Positions 17,928 through 26,533 are shown, counted from the stretch's first letter. The stretch: 64,000 nt of DNA from Micromonospora sp. C28SCA-DRY-2 (GCF_030519475.1 NZ_JAUMKD010000009.1:1-64000); one strand, 5' to 3'. Made by a program: numbers and translations. The notes: generated from the sequence alone by a model not told the origin.

Positions 17928-18887
17928 TCACGGGTTGACCAGGGTGAGGTGGGTGGGGGCGATCGAGACGGTGAGGCGCTGGCCCCAGTCGAGGGTGAGG
18001 CGGTCGGATTCCAGGCCGTCGGCGAAGGCCACCAGGCCGTCGGACTCGGCCACCAGGTCCAGCCGGTCGCCCGCGGCCAGCCGGCCGGCGGTGAGGCCGA
18101 CGCCGGTGACCGGGGACGGCCACGCCTCCCGGACGAACCAGCCGAGCGCGGCCTCCTCCGGGGCGGGCGGCGGCGGCGCACCCGGACGGTCGCGCGCGAT
18201 CGACGCGCACCAGCCGGTCGCCCCCGTACCGCTGCCGACCACCACCCCGGAGGAGGAGTGCCGCTCCCGCCGGGTCCGCCCGCTCTCGCAGACCGAGAGC
18301 AGGTAGCGGGCGGACTGGTGGGAGGTGTGCCCGACGTACACCTCGTTGAGGCCGACCAGTTCCTGGCCGTCGTCGAGGGCGGCCCGGACCATGGTCCGGG
18401 CGGCGGTCGGGGCCGCGCCCGCCACCACCGCCGGCAGCAGGGCGGCGAGCGACCCGGCGCGGTGCCGGACCAGCACCCCGGCGTTGCGCCCCGGTTCGGG
18501 GTCGACGCCGATCACCGGCTGCCCGGACAGGTACTTGGCGACGTTGGCCACCAGGCCGTCCGGCCCCACCGCCACCACCACGTCCTCTGGGGCGAAGAGG
18601 AACCGGGGCAGGTCGTCGCGGTCCACCGCGCCGCGCCGCCAGTCCGCCGGCACGGCCGCCCCGACGGTGGTCAGCGCGGCCTGGAGCGCCTCGTGCCGGT
18701 CCACCACCTCGGCCAGGTCCCGGCCGCGTTCCCGCAGGTACCAGGCGGCCGCGGCCCGGGTGCCGTGCCGGGCCAGCAGTTCGTCCAGCTCGCTGCGCCG
18801 GCTGACCACGACGACCCGGGGCGCGAGGGTGCCGGCCCCGGCGCCGCCGCCCGCCCGGCCGCTCACCGGAGCGACCCCGGGCGGCAC
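17928..18887 (-). CDS. NAD kinase-like protein with altered motifs
   Basis: A 319-residue protein of the ATP-NAD kinase/diacylglycerol kinase fold. The segment DVVVAVGPDGLVANVAKYLSGQPVIGVDPEPGRNAGVL matches the NAD kinase region normally carrying GGDGT, and HSSSGVVVGSGTGATGW matches the DG...TPTGSTAY loop; NEVYVG fits the conserved NEV. The phosphate-binding GGDGT is changed to GPDGL, so catalysis may be altered or lost while nucleotide binding is kept. It is 46 bp downstream of the SPFH gene on one transcript and faces a NUDIX/winged-helix gene, which links the locus to NAD(P) metabolism. The start (GTG 18887) is uncertain. Confidence 0.78.
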   Translation of the reverse strand: MPPGVAPVSGRAGGGAGAGTLAPRVVVVSRRSELDELLARHGTRAAAAWYLRERGRDLAEVVDRHEALQAALTTVGAAVPADWRRGAVDRDDLPRFLFAPEDVVVAVGPDGLVANVAKYLSGQPVIGVDPEPGRNAGVLVRHRAGSLAALLPAVVAGAAPTAARTMVRAALDDGQELVGLNEVYVGHTSHQSARYLLSVCESGRTRRERHSSSGVVVGSGTGATGWCASIARDRPGAPPPPAPEEAALGWFVREAWPSPVTGVGLTAGRLAAGDRLDLVAESDGLVAFADGLESDRLTLDWGQRLTVSIAPTHLTLVNP

Positions 18888-18933
18888 GCCGGGCCCGGCC
18901 CGATCTCCGCCGCGCGGCGGCTCGTCCCGCCGC

Positions 18934-19995
18934 TCATCGGGCCGGGACCAGCCGGGCCAGCAGGTCGGAGACCAGGTCGGGGGTGACCGTGAGCTGCCCG
19001 ATCTGCGGCAGCTGCCCGGCCAGCTCCCGGACCGTCAGGGCCCGCAGCACCTCCGGCGGCAGTTCGGCGTACGCGGCCAGCTTCGCCGCCTCCGCCTCGG
19101 CCTCGGCGTGCCCGAGCACGCGCACCCCGTCGGCCCGGGCGGCGGCCAGCATCCGCTCCTTCTCCGCCTCGGCGCCGGCGAGCACCCGGGCCCGCTCGGC
19201 GGCCGCCGCGTTGGCGACCTTCTCCCGCTCGGCCTTGCCCTGGGCGGCGGCGAGTTCGGCGGCGGCGTCCAGCTCTACCCGGCGCCGGGAGTTCGCGCCG
19301 TGCTGCTCGACCAGTTGCTGCTCCCGCCGGGCCAGCTCGATCTTGTTCTGGAGTTCGTTCTCGGCGATCGAGCGCTCCTGCTCGACCGCCTGGGCGCGCC
19401 GGGCGTAGGTGGCCCGGTCGGCCTCGACCTGCACCGCCTCCCGGGTCGGCGTCTGCAACGCGCGCTCCAGCTCGGGCTCGGGGCGGATGGCCACCACCCG
19501 GGCGCTGACCACCGCCACGCCGACGTCGGCGAGCCGGGGCTCGGCCGCCAGGGCCGCCGAGACCGCCTCGCGGACCGGCGCGATGGTGGTGAGCGCCTCG
19601 GCCAGCGGCACCCGGGCGAGCAGGTCGAGGGCGGGCTGCTGGGCCAGCTCGGCGAGGAGCGTGGCCACCTGGTCGAGCGGGCGGGACCGGGCCCGGCCGG
19701 TACGCGGGTCGACCGAGAAGTCGAGCCGGGCCGCGGCCAGCGCCGGGTCGGCCACCCGGTAGGTCACCGTGGCCTGCACGGTGATGTCGGCGAAGTCGCC
19801 GGTGCGGGCGTGGAAGAGCAGCGGCAGCTCCCGGTCGTCCACCGGCACCTCGCTGAGCACCGCCCGCAGCGGCCGGTACCAGAAGGAGAGCCCGGTGCCC
19901 TCCCGGCGGACCCGCCCGCCGACCTGCCACCGGACCCAGCTGGTCGGCGTTCCGCGCAGGTGGCGCAGGAAGAAGCGCCTCGTCACATCGGCCAT
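18934..19995 (-). CDS. SPFH/Band 7 domain protein (slipin/flotillin-like)
   Basis: A 353-residue protein. An SPFH/Band 7 domain (about 20-200: GDFADITVQATVTYRVADPALAA...VSARVVAIRPEPELERALQTPTRE) is followed by a long Ala/Glu/Arg-rich coiled coil (about 200-300), typical of proteins forming ring or microdomain scaffolds at membranes. There is no clear N-terminal transmembrane helix, unlike stomatins, so membrane association may be peripheral. The ATG at 19995 has a GAGGTGGAG ribosome site; a GTG three codons earlier is possible. First gene of a two-gene operon with the NAD-kinase-like gene. Confidence 0.85.
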   Translation of the reverse strand: MADVTRRFFLRHLRGTPTSWVRWQVGGRVRREGTGLSFWYRPLRAVLSEVPVDDRELPLLFHARTGDFADITVQATVTYRVADPALAAARLDFSVDPRTGRARSRPLDQVATLLAELAQQPALDLLARVPLAEALTTIAPVREAVSAALAAEPRLADVGVAVVSARVVAIRPEPELERALQTPTREAVQVEADRATYARRAQAVEQERSIAENELQNKIELARREQQLVEQHGANSRRRVELDAAAELAAAQGKAEREKVANAAAAERARVLAGAEAEKERMLAAARADGVRVLGHAEAEAEAAKLAAYAELPPEVLRALTVRELAGQLPQIGQLTVTPDLVSDLLARLVPAR

Positions 19996-20016
19996 CGTCT
20001 CCACCTCGTTTCTTTT

Positions 20017-20069
20017 TCGTCGTCACGACGATAAACGCTCTGCTAGATTCTCGTCAAGGTGGTGATAAA
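20017..20069. promoter_or_regulatory. Divergent promoter with two operator-like direct repeats
   Basis: Two 19-bp sites share TCGTC-N8-GATAAA in the same orientation (20017-20035 and 20051-20069, 34 bp apart). The first also contains a 7+1+7 palindrome (TCGTCGT-C-ACGACGA). For the leftward SPFH gene, TTGACG (20052-20057) and TTATCG (20029-20034) make a -35/-10 pair with a 17-bp spacer, so one repeat covers each element. TAGATT (20044-20049) is a -10 for the rightward NUDIX gene. Likely binding sites of the NrtR-like protein. Confidence 0.65.
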
Positions 20070-20070
20070 G

Positions 20071-20754
20071 ATGGCCGAGTACCCGCCCTTCGCGGTGACC
20101 GTCGACCTGGTGGTGCTGACCGTCCGGGCCGACGAGCTGAACGTCCTGCTGGTCCGGCGCGGCATCGAGCCGTACCGGGGGCGCTGGGCGCTGCCCGGCG
20201 GCTTCGTCCAGATCGACGAGGACCTACCGGCCGCCGCCGTCCGCGAGCTGACCGAGGAGACCGGTCTCGCCGAGCCGGCCGGGCACCTCGAGCAGCTCGG
20301 CACGTACGGCCGGCCGGACCGCGACCCGCGCGGCCGGGTGGTCACGGTGGCCTGGCTGGCCCTGCTGCCCGATCTCGGCAGCCCGGTGGCCGGCACGGAC
20401 GCCGCCTCGGCGGACTGGCTGCCGGTCGCCCGGCTGACCCCCGGGCAGCTCGCCTTCGACCACGACCGGATCCTCGCCGACGGGGTGGAGCGGGCCCGGG
20501 CGAAGCTCGAGTACACCCCGCTGGCCGCGGCGTTCTGCCCGCCCGAGTTCACCGTGGCGCAACTGCGGGCGGTCTACGAGACGGTCTGGGGCACCCGGCT
20601 GGACCCGCGCAACTTCCACCGCAAGGTGACCGGCACGCCGGGGTTCGTGGAGCCGGTGGGCCGCGCCACCGAGGGCGAGCGGGGCCGGCCGGCCCAGCTG
20701 TTCCGGCGCGGTACGGCCACCCTGCTGCACCCGCCGATGCTGCGCCCGTCCTGA
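20071..20754 (+). CDS. NUDIX hydrolase with C-terminal winged helix (NrtR-like regulator)
   Basis: 227 residues. An N-terminal NUDIX domain has a complete box G-x5-E-x7-REL-x-EE-x-GL (from GGFVQIDED to REL TEETGL, about 46-69). A C-terminal winged-helix part (about 145-225: FTVAQLRAVYETVWGTRLDPRNFHRKV) is the arrangement of NrtR-type regulators, which sense ADP-ribose and control NAD cofactor genes. The intact box means it may also hydrolyse ADP-ribose. The ATG at 20071 has AAGGTGG 8 nt upstream; GTG codons at 20059/20062 are alternatives. It is divergent from the SPFH/NAD-kinase-like operon, its probable target. Confidence 0.85.
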   Translation: MAEYPPFAVTVDLVVLTVRADELNVLLVRRGIEPYRGRWALPGGFVQIDEDLPAAAVRELTEETGLAEPAGHLEQLGTYGRPDRDPRGRVVTVAWLALLPDLGSPVAGTDAASADWLPVARLTPGQLAFDHDRILADGVERARAKLEYTPLAAAFCPPEFTVAQLRAVYETVWGTRLDPRNFHRKVTGTPGFVEPVGRATEGERGRPAQLFRRGTATLLHPPMLRPS

Positions 20755-20842
20755 CCGGGGGTGCGCTACCGCCGTGGCCGTGCTCGGCGCGCCTGTCCGG
20801 ACCGGACGGGCGGCGACCCGGGCGGCCCCGGATCGCGCCAGC

Positions 20843-21463
20843 TCAGCGAAGGGTGGCGAAGACGACGCCCGCGATCAGCCCGCCGAGCCCGCCGCCGGCC
20901 AGCACCTGGGCCACCGTGTGATCGCCCAGCCGCACCCGGGACCAGCCGACCAGGGCGAGCAGCGGCGCGGTGACCAGCAGCCGGACGCCGAACGTCAACA
21001 CCAGCACCACCACCGTGCCGGCGGCCACCGCCGCGTGGATGGACAGCTTCCACCAGTGGCTCACCCCCACGGCGACCACCAGACCGAGCACGCCGGCGGC
21101 GGTCAGCGCCAGCACCGGGCGGGGCGCGCCGAGCGCGGCGAGCAGGACCAGCCCGGCGGCCACCGAGCAGAGGCCGAAGAGCAACGGGATCCGCCGCTGC
21201 TCGCGGACGCCCACGTGGTGGTCGGTGAGCCGGCCCCGGCGCACCCCGCCGAGGATGTACGCGAACGGGATGCCGGTGACGAAGAGCGTGGCGAGCAGCC
21301 CCCAGGCCAGGCCGCGCGGGTCGCCCTGACTGCTGTGCCAGCCGATCGTCACGGTCAGCACGGTGACCAGCACCGCGGGCGCGGTCACCTCGGTGACGAT
21401 CCGGGCCAGCCGGAATCCCGGACCGGAGCGGGTGGCGTCGGCCGGTGGGACCTCGCGATTCAC
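20843..21463 (-). CDS. PAP2-superfamily-like integral membrane protein
   Basis: A 206-residue protein with about six hydrophobic helices. KLSIHAAVAAG and WSRVRLGDHTVAQVLAGGGLG match phosphatase motifs 2 and 3 of the PAP2 family (PSGH and SRx5HxxxD). The Ser/His/Arg are kept, but the last acidic residue is Gln and PSGH is SIHA, so it is an atypical or degenerate member. It might act on lipid phosphates at the membrane. The GTG start at 21463 overlaps the stop of the upstream Pro/Ser-rich protein (GTGA), showing translational coupling. Calling a longer protein from further upstream would run through the other gene's frame. Confidence 0.78.
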   Translation of the reverse strand: MNREVPPADATRSGPGFRLARIVTEVTAPAVLVTVLTVTIGWHSSQGDPRGLAWGLLATLFVTGIPFAYILGGVRRGRLTDHHVGVREQRRIPLLFGLCSVAAGLVLLAALGAPRPVLALTAAGVLGLVVAVGVSHWWKLSIHAAVAAGTVVVLVLTFGVRLLVTAPLLALVGWSRVRLGDHTVAQVLAGGGLGGLIAGVVFATLR

Positions 21464-22341
21464 CTGGCGGGAGCCGGCACCGCGCCCGTCACCGGGGTCG
21501 GCGAGGTCCGCGGCGCGGGGACCGGAGCGGCCGGCCCGGTGGCCGGCGGGCCGGTACGCGGCGACGGGGTGCGCTCCGCACCCGGGGCCGGCGTACCGGC
21601 GGCCGGACGGGGCGCCGGCACCGGCGACCCGGTCGACGTCGGGCTGGTACCGCCGGCGTTGGCCGGCGTGCCGGTCGGGGTGGCCGCCTCGGAGGCGGGA
21701 GTGGTGCCGCCGGGTGACGGGGTCGCTCCGTCCGGCGACGCGGGCGGGCCGCCCGTCGGGCTGGGCGAGCCGGTGCCGCTGGGGCTGGTCTCCGCCGAGG
21801 GCGACGGCGACGACGACGGGGACGGCGACGGCGAGGTGCCGCCGGTCGGCGACGGCGACGGTGAGGGCGCCGGCCGGGGCGGCGGGGCCGTCGTACCGGC
21901 GGTGGGCCGCGGCCGGCCGGGTGGCGGAGTCCGGGCCGGTGCGGGGTCGGCCGCGAACCCGGCCGGACCGCCGGGTCGGCGCGCGGCCGGCCGCCACGGG
22001 GCGGTGGCCGCCGGGCCGACGGACGGCGTGGCGGACGGGGTGACCGCCGGCTGGCTGGTCACCGGCAGCGGGATCACCACCGGGCCGACCGACGGGGTCG
22101 GGATGAACGGGGTGCTGGTGTCCGGCAGCGCGGTGCTGCCGACGGTGGCCGACCCGGTGCTGATCGCGGCCAGGATCGGCATCGACGCGGTGCCGGCCAG
22201 CAGGGCCACGGTGAACAGGTAGCCCCGCGAGGGGGCCACCGAGCCCGGCGCGCGGTGCGCGCCGACCACCCGGCGGTAGCCGCCGGCCGCACGGTGCCGG
22301 CCGAGCAGTGGAGCGCCTGGTCCCTCAGCTGGGTCGGACAC
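21460..22341 (-). CDS. Pro/Ser/Thr-rich membrane-anchored surface protein
   Basis: 293 residues. A short cytoplasmic stretch (VSDPAEGPGAPLLGRHRAAGG...), one hydrophobic segment at about 36-56 (GYLFTVALLAGTASMPILAAI), then some 230 residues dominated by Pro, Ser, Thr, Ala and Gly, with SPSPSP-type runs. This is the look of a cell-wall-spanning or surface-exposed linker with no folded catalytic domain. The GTG at 22341 has GAGGAG 6 nt upstream. Codon third positions follow the host pattern, so it is not random low-complexity DNA. Coupled to the PAP2-like gene by a 4-bp overlap. Confidence 0.75.
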   Translation of the reverse strand: MSDPAEGPGAPLLGRHRAAGGYRRVVGAHRAPGSVAPSRGYLFTVALLAGTASMPILAAISTGSATVGSTALPDTSTPFIPTPSVGPVVIPLPVTSQPAVTPSATPSVGPAATAPWRPAARRPGGPAGFAADPAPARTPPPGRPRPTAGTTAPPPRPAPSPSPSPTGGTSPSPSPSSSPSPSAETSPSGTGSPSPTGGPPASPDGATPSPGGTTPASEAATPTGTPANAGGTSPTSTGSPVPAPRPAAGTPAPGAERTPSPRTGPPATGPAAPVPAPRTSPTPVTGAVPAPAR

Positions 22342-22869
22342 CGCACACTCCTCGTCGTCGTCGGCCACCGGGAGACCGGACGGGCCGCGCCCACCCGGGG
22401 AAGCGGCAAACCACTCGATCGGTGGCGATCCGCCCGAACCAGGGTGGCGCAGTGACGGTGCGTCAGCCAACCCGTTACCGCGTGTCGCCACGCGTATCTG
22501 GCCGAACGGTGACGAACCATCGCCGGAACGGTCGGGCGGCGATTGGAGGGACACCGGGCGATCGGTGTAACGAACTGGGCGGCCCCGACGGTGCGGGGCG
22601 GGCGTACTGTGGGCCCGCTCACCCTTGATGCGAATATGGACCACGACGGCAACGCAGCCGCGACCTCCGCGCACCCTCGCGGCAGGCGCGGCGCGGCGCC
22701 GGCGCTCCCCGAACCGGGTTCGGCCTGAATCCGGCTCACGCCGCGCGGCAACCCCCACCGGGGCTAGGCGCGGCCGCCAGGAACCGGTCCGGCACCAGCC
22801 GGACGGGCGCACGAGTTGCGCGGCCGGGTGACCCCCCGGTGCCGACGCAGACATGACAGGGAGAGACGG
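22342..22869. other. 528-bp intergenic region with no gene seen
   Basis: This gap lies between the divergent Pro-rich protein and the 2-oxoacid dehydrogenase operon. I see no convincing ORF with a ribosome site, no RNA gene and no clear palindrome. It must carry both promoters. Candidates such as TACTGT near 22614 for the dehydrogenase operon are not strong enough to call. The length would leave room for a long 5' leader. Confidence 0.5.
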
Positions 22870-24054
22870 ATGGCAAAGGGCGACCCCGGGGTCACCACCC
22901 GCGGCCGGCGGGCCGCACCCCGGTCGAAGAAGGCCGGGGCCGGCAAGGCCGGTGACCCGGAACTGGTGCAGCTGCTCACCCCAGAGGGCGAGCGGATCGA
23001 GAGCGTGACCGGGCCGGACGGCACGGAGTACCGCGTCGACTTCACCGACGAGGAGTACCGCGGCCTCTACCGGGACCTGGTGCTGGTTCGCAAGCTGGAC
23101 GCCGAGGCCACCGCCCTGCAGCGGCAGGGTGAGCTGGGCATCTGGGCGAGCCTGCTGGGTCAGGAGGCGGCCCAGGTCGGCTCCGGCCGGGCGCTGCGTA
23201 CGCAGGACATGGCCTTCCCGACCTACCGCGAGCACGGCGTGCTCTACTGCCGGGGCATCGACCCGATCATGCCACTCGGCCTGTTCCGCGGCGTCGACCA
23301 GGGCGGCTGGGACCCGAACGAGTTCAAGTTCAACATGTACACGATCGTGATCGGGGCGCAGACCCTGCACGCGACCGGGTACGCCATGGGCATCGCCATG
23401 GACGGCAAGACCGGCACCGACGACGGCGAGGCGGTCATCGCCTACTTCGGCGACGGGGCGACCAGCCAGGGCGACGTGAACGAGTCGTTCGTCTGGGCCG
23501 GCGTGTTCAACGCGCCGATGGTCTTCTTCTGCCAGAACAACCAGTACGCGATCTCCGAGCCGCTGGAGCGGCAGACCCGGATCCCGCTCTACCAGCGGGC
23601 CGCCGGCTTCGGCTTCCCGGGCATCCGGGTGGACGGCAACGACGTGCTCGCCACGTACGCGGTCACCCGCCAGGCGCTGGACAACGCCCGGCACGGGCAG
23701 GGCCCGAGCCTGATCGAGGCGTACACCTACCGGATGGGGGCGCACACCACCTCCGACGACCCGACCCGGTACCGGATCGCCAGCGAGGTCGAGGCCTGGC
23801 AGGCCAAGGACCCGATCGCCCGGATGAAGGCGTTCCTGACCAAGCAGCAGCTGGCCGACGCGGACTTCTTCGCCGAGGTCGACGAGCAGGCCCGCCGCGA
23901 GTCGGTGCACCTGCGCGAGCGGGTGCTGGCCATGCCCAACCCGGAGCCGACCACCCTGTTCGACCACGTCTACCCCAACGGGTCGCCGCTGGTCGAGCAG
24001 CAGCGGGAGCAGTTCAGCAGGTACCTGGAGTCGTTCGAGGGGAGCGCGCACTGA
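22870..24054 (+). CDS. bkdA: 2-oxoacid dehydrogenase E1 alpha subunit
   Basis: A 394-residue thiamine-diphosphate enzyme subunit that decarboxylates 2-oxoacids, with E1beta, E2 and lipoamide dehydrogenase completing the complex. The TPP/Mg motif is GDGATSQGDVNESFVWAGVFNAP...NNQYAIS (about 200-235) and YRMGAHTTSDDP is the conserved phosphorylation-loop region. AGGGAGAG precedes the ATG at 22870. Because actinobacteria normally use single-chain AceE for pyruvate, a split alpha/beta E1 next to E2 suggests branched-chain 2-oxoacids, the source of iso/anteiso fatty acid primers. Pyruvate cannot be excluded. Confidence 0.92.
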   Translation: MAKGDPGVTTRGRRAAPRSKKAGAGKAGDPELVQLLTPEGERIESVTGPDGTEYRVDFTDEEYRGLYRDLVLVRKLDAEATALQRQGELGIWASLLGQEAAQVGSGRALRTQDMAFPTYREHGVLYCRGIDPIMPLGLFRGVDQGGWDPNEFKFNMYTIVIGAQTLHATGYAMGIAMDGKTGTDDGEAVIAYFGDGATSQGDVNESFVWAGVFNAPMVFFCQNNQYAISEPLERQTRIPLYQRAAGFGFPGIRVDGNDVLATYAVTRQALDNARHGQGPSLIEAYTYRMGAHTTSDDPTRYRIASEVEAWQAKDPIARMKAFLTKQQLADADFFAEVDEQARRESVHLRERVLAMPNPEPTTLFDHVYPNGSPLVEQQREQFSRYLESFEGSAH

Positions 24055-25043
24055 TGGCCACGGAGACGCTCACCCTCGGCAAGGCCCTTAACGTCGGCCT
24101 GCGCCGCGCCCTGGAGAACGACCCGAAGGTCGTCATCATGGGCGAGGACGTCGGCAAGCTCGGCGGCGTCTTCCGGATCACCGACGGGCTGCAGAAGGAC
24201 TTCGGCGACCAGCGGGTGATCGACACCCCGCTCGCCGAGTCCGGCATCATCGGCACCGCGATCGGCCTCGCCATCCGCGGCTACCGGCCGGTCTGCGAGA
24301 TCCAGTTCGACGGCTTCGTCTACCCGGCGTACGACCAGATCGTGTCGCAGGTGGCGAAGATGCACTACCGCTCGCGCGGCAAGCTGAAGATCCCGATGGT
24401 GATCCGGATCCCGTTCGGCGGCGGCATCGGCGCGGTCGAGCACCACTCGGAGTCGCCCGAGGCGTACTTCGCGCACACCGCCGGCCTGAAGGTCGTCTCC
24501 TGCGCCAACCCGCAGGACGCCTACGTGATGATCCAGCAGGCCATCGCCTCGGACGACCCGATCATCTTCCTGGAGCCGAAGCGGCGCTACTGGGAGAAGG
24601 GTCCGGTGGAGGTGGACGCGCCGCTGGCCGACGCGTACCCGCTGCACGCCGCCCGGGTCGCCCGGCCGGGCACGGACGTCACCGTGCTGGCGTACGGGCC
24701 GATGGTGCGCACCTGCCTGGACGCGGCGACCGCCGCCGCCGAGGACGGCCGGGAGCTGGAGGTCATCGACCTGCGCACGCTCTCCCCGCTCGACCTCGGT
24801 GTGGTGTACGAGTCGGTGAAGCGCACCGGTCGGGCCGTGGTGGTGCACGAGGCGCCGTCCAACGTCGGCCTCGGCGCGGAGCTGGCGGCCCGGATCACCG
24901 AGGAGTGCTTCTACTCCCTGGAGTCCCCGGTGCTGCGGGTGACCGGCTTCGACACCCCCTACCCGGCCGCCCGGGTGGAGGAGGAGTACCTGCCCGACCT
25001 CGACCGGGTGCTCGACGCCGTCGACCGCACCTACGGCTGGTGA
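24054..25043 (+). CDS. bkdB: 2-oxoacid dehydrogenase E1 beta subunit
   Basis: A 329-residue transketolase-like beta subunit. MGEDVGKLGGVFRITDGLQKDFGDQRVIDTPLAESGIIGTAIGLA is the conserved N-terminal region that completes the TPP site; the C-terminal transketolase domain (about 200-325) ends DLDRVLDAVDRTYGW. The start ATG shares its A with the upstream stop (TGATG), so alpha and beta are translationally coupled and made in equal amounts. It assembles as alpha2beta2 with the product of the preceding gene. Confidence 0.94.
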   Translation: MATETLTLGKALNVGLRRALENDPKVVIMGEDVGKLGGVFRITDGLQKDFGDQRVIDTPLAESGIIGTAIGLAIRGYRPVCEIQFDGFVYPAYDQIVSQVAKMHYRSRGKLKIPMVIRIPFGGGIGAVEHHSESPEAYFAHTAGLKVVSCANPQDAYVMIQQAIASDDPIIFLEPKRRYWEKGPVEVDAPLADAYPLHAARVARPGTDVTVLAYGPMVRTCLDAATAAAEDGRELEVIDLRTLSPLDLGVVYESVKRTGRAVVVHEAPSNVGLGAELAARITEECFYSLESPVLRVTGFDTPYPAARVEEEYLPDLDRVLDAVDRTYGW

Positions 25044-25048
25044 TCGGC

Positions 25049-26533
25049 ATGTCCCGGATCAAGGAGTTCAACCTGCCCGACCTGGGCGAGGGTCTGACCG
25101 AGGGCGAGATCCTCAGCTGGCTGGTCGCGGTGGGCGACACCATCGAGCTGAACCAGCCGATCGTCGAGGTGGAGACGGCCAAGGCGGCCGTGGAGATCCC
25201 GGCGAAGTGGGCCGGCCGGGTGCAGGCGATCTTCCACCCGGAGGGCACCACGGTGGAGGTCGGCACCCCGATCATCGCGATCGACACCGACCCGAACGCC
25301 GGGCCGGTGGAGACGCCGGACACGCCGTCCGGCACCGCCGGTGGCGACGACCTGCCCACCCCGTCGGCGGCCTCGCTGGCCGCGGTCGAGGTGGCGCCCG
25401 CCGAGGGCATGGTCGAGCCGGGCCTGATCGGCGGTCCCGCCCCGGGCGGCCGCACCGCCGTGCTGGTCGGCTACGGCCCGCGTACCACCGCGGCGAAGCG
25501 CCGCCCGCGCAAGGGTGACGTCCCGGCGCAGGCCCGGCCGGCCGCGGCCGGCGCGGCGCCGGCGCGGCCGGAGCCGGCCGCGGCCCCGCCGGTCGAGGCC
25601 GCCCCGGCCGCCGACCGCAACGGCCACACCGGCGCGGGCGGGCTGGTGCTGGCCAAGCCGCCGGTGCGCAAGCTCGCCAAGGACCTGGGCGTCGACCTCG
25701 CCACGCTGACCGGCTCGGGCCCGCTGGGCTCGATCACCCGGGAGGACGTGCAGCGGGCGGCGGCCGGCGCCACGGCGGCGGCCGAGCCGGTCGCGGCGAC
25801 GCGGCCGGCCACCGCGGCTGCGAGCTTCGGCGCGGACCGCGAGCAGCGCATCCCGGTCAAGGGGGTACGCAAGCTCACCGCCGAGAACATGGTCCGGTCG
25901 GCGTTCACCGCGCCGCACGTGACCGAGTTCCTGACCGTCGACATGACCCGGGCGATGAAGGCCCTGGACCGGCTGCGCAACCGGCCGGAGTGGCGGGACG
26001 TGCGCGTCTCCCCGCTGCTGCTGGTGGCCAAGGCGGTGCTGCTGGCGGTCAAGCGGCACCCGATGGTGAACTCCACCTGGTCCGGCGACGAGATCGTCGT
26101 CAAGGAGTACGTCAACCTGGGCATCGCGGCGGCCACCGAGCGCGGGCTGATCGTGCCGAACATCAAGGACGCCGGCCGGCTGTCCCTGCGGGATCTGGCC
26201 GACGCGCTGACCGACCTGGTGCAGACGGCCAAGGCTGGCCGCACCTCGCCGGCCGACATGTCCGGGGGCACCCTGACCATCACCAACGTCGGGGTGTTCG
26301 GGGTGGACACCGGCACGCCGATCCTGCCGCCGGGCGAGTCGGCGATCCTGGCCTTCGGCGCGGTCCGCGAGATGCCCTGGGTGCACAAGGGCAAGGTCCG
26401 CCCGCGCCAGGTCACCACGTTGGGGCTCTCCTTCGACCACCGGATCATCGACGGCGAGCTGGGCTCGAAGTTCCTGCGCGACATCGGGGACTTCCTCAGC
26501 GACCCGGAGGCGGCGCTGCTCGCCTGGACCTGA
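25049..26533 (+). CDS. bkdC: Dihydrolipoamide acyltransferase E2
   Basis: A 494-residue core of the complex. One N-terminal lipoyl domain (1-80) has the lipoylated Lys in VETAKAAVE. An Ala/Pro-rich linker leads to a peripheral-subunit-binding domain (about 205-245: KPPVRKLAKDLGVDLATLTGSGPLGSITREDVQ). The catalytic domain (about 265-494) carries LSFDHRIIDGELGSKFL near the C-terminus; the His and Asp are catalytic. The ATG at 25049 is 5 bp after the E1beta stop. No E3 gene follows, so lipoamide dehydrogenase must be supplied from elsewhere. Confidence 0.94.
   Translation: MSRIKEFNLPDLGEGLTEGEILSWLVAVGDTIELNQPIVEVETAKAAVEIPAKWAGRVQAIFHPEGTTVEVGTPIIAIDTDPNAGPVETPDTPSGTAGGDDLPTPSAASLAAVEVAPAEGMVEPGLIGGPAPGGRTAVLVGYGPRTTAAKRRPRKGDVPAQARPAAAGAAPARPEPAAAPPVEAAPAADRNGHTGAGGLVLAKPPVRKLAKDLGVDLATLTGSGPLGSITREDVQRAAAGATAAAEPVAATRPATAAASFGADREQRIPVKGVRKLTAENMVRSAFTAPHVTEFLTVDMTRAMKALDRLRNRPEWRDVRVSPLLLVAKAVLLAVKRHPMVNSTWSGDEIVVKEYVNLGIAAATERGLIVPNIKDAGRLSLRDLADALTDLVQTAKAGRTSPADMSGGTLTITNVGVFGVDTGTPILPPGESAILAFGAVREMPWVHKGKVRPRQVTTLGLSFDHRIIDGELGSKFLRDIGDFLSDPEAALLAWT

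Noticed and set aside
22342..24051. Upstream extension of the Pro-rich protein across the E1alpha gene
   Set aside because: The frame stays open only because it is antisense to bkdA. A GTG with GAGGAG at 22341 gives a natural start.
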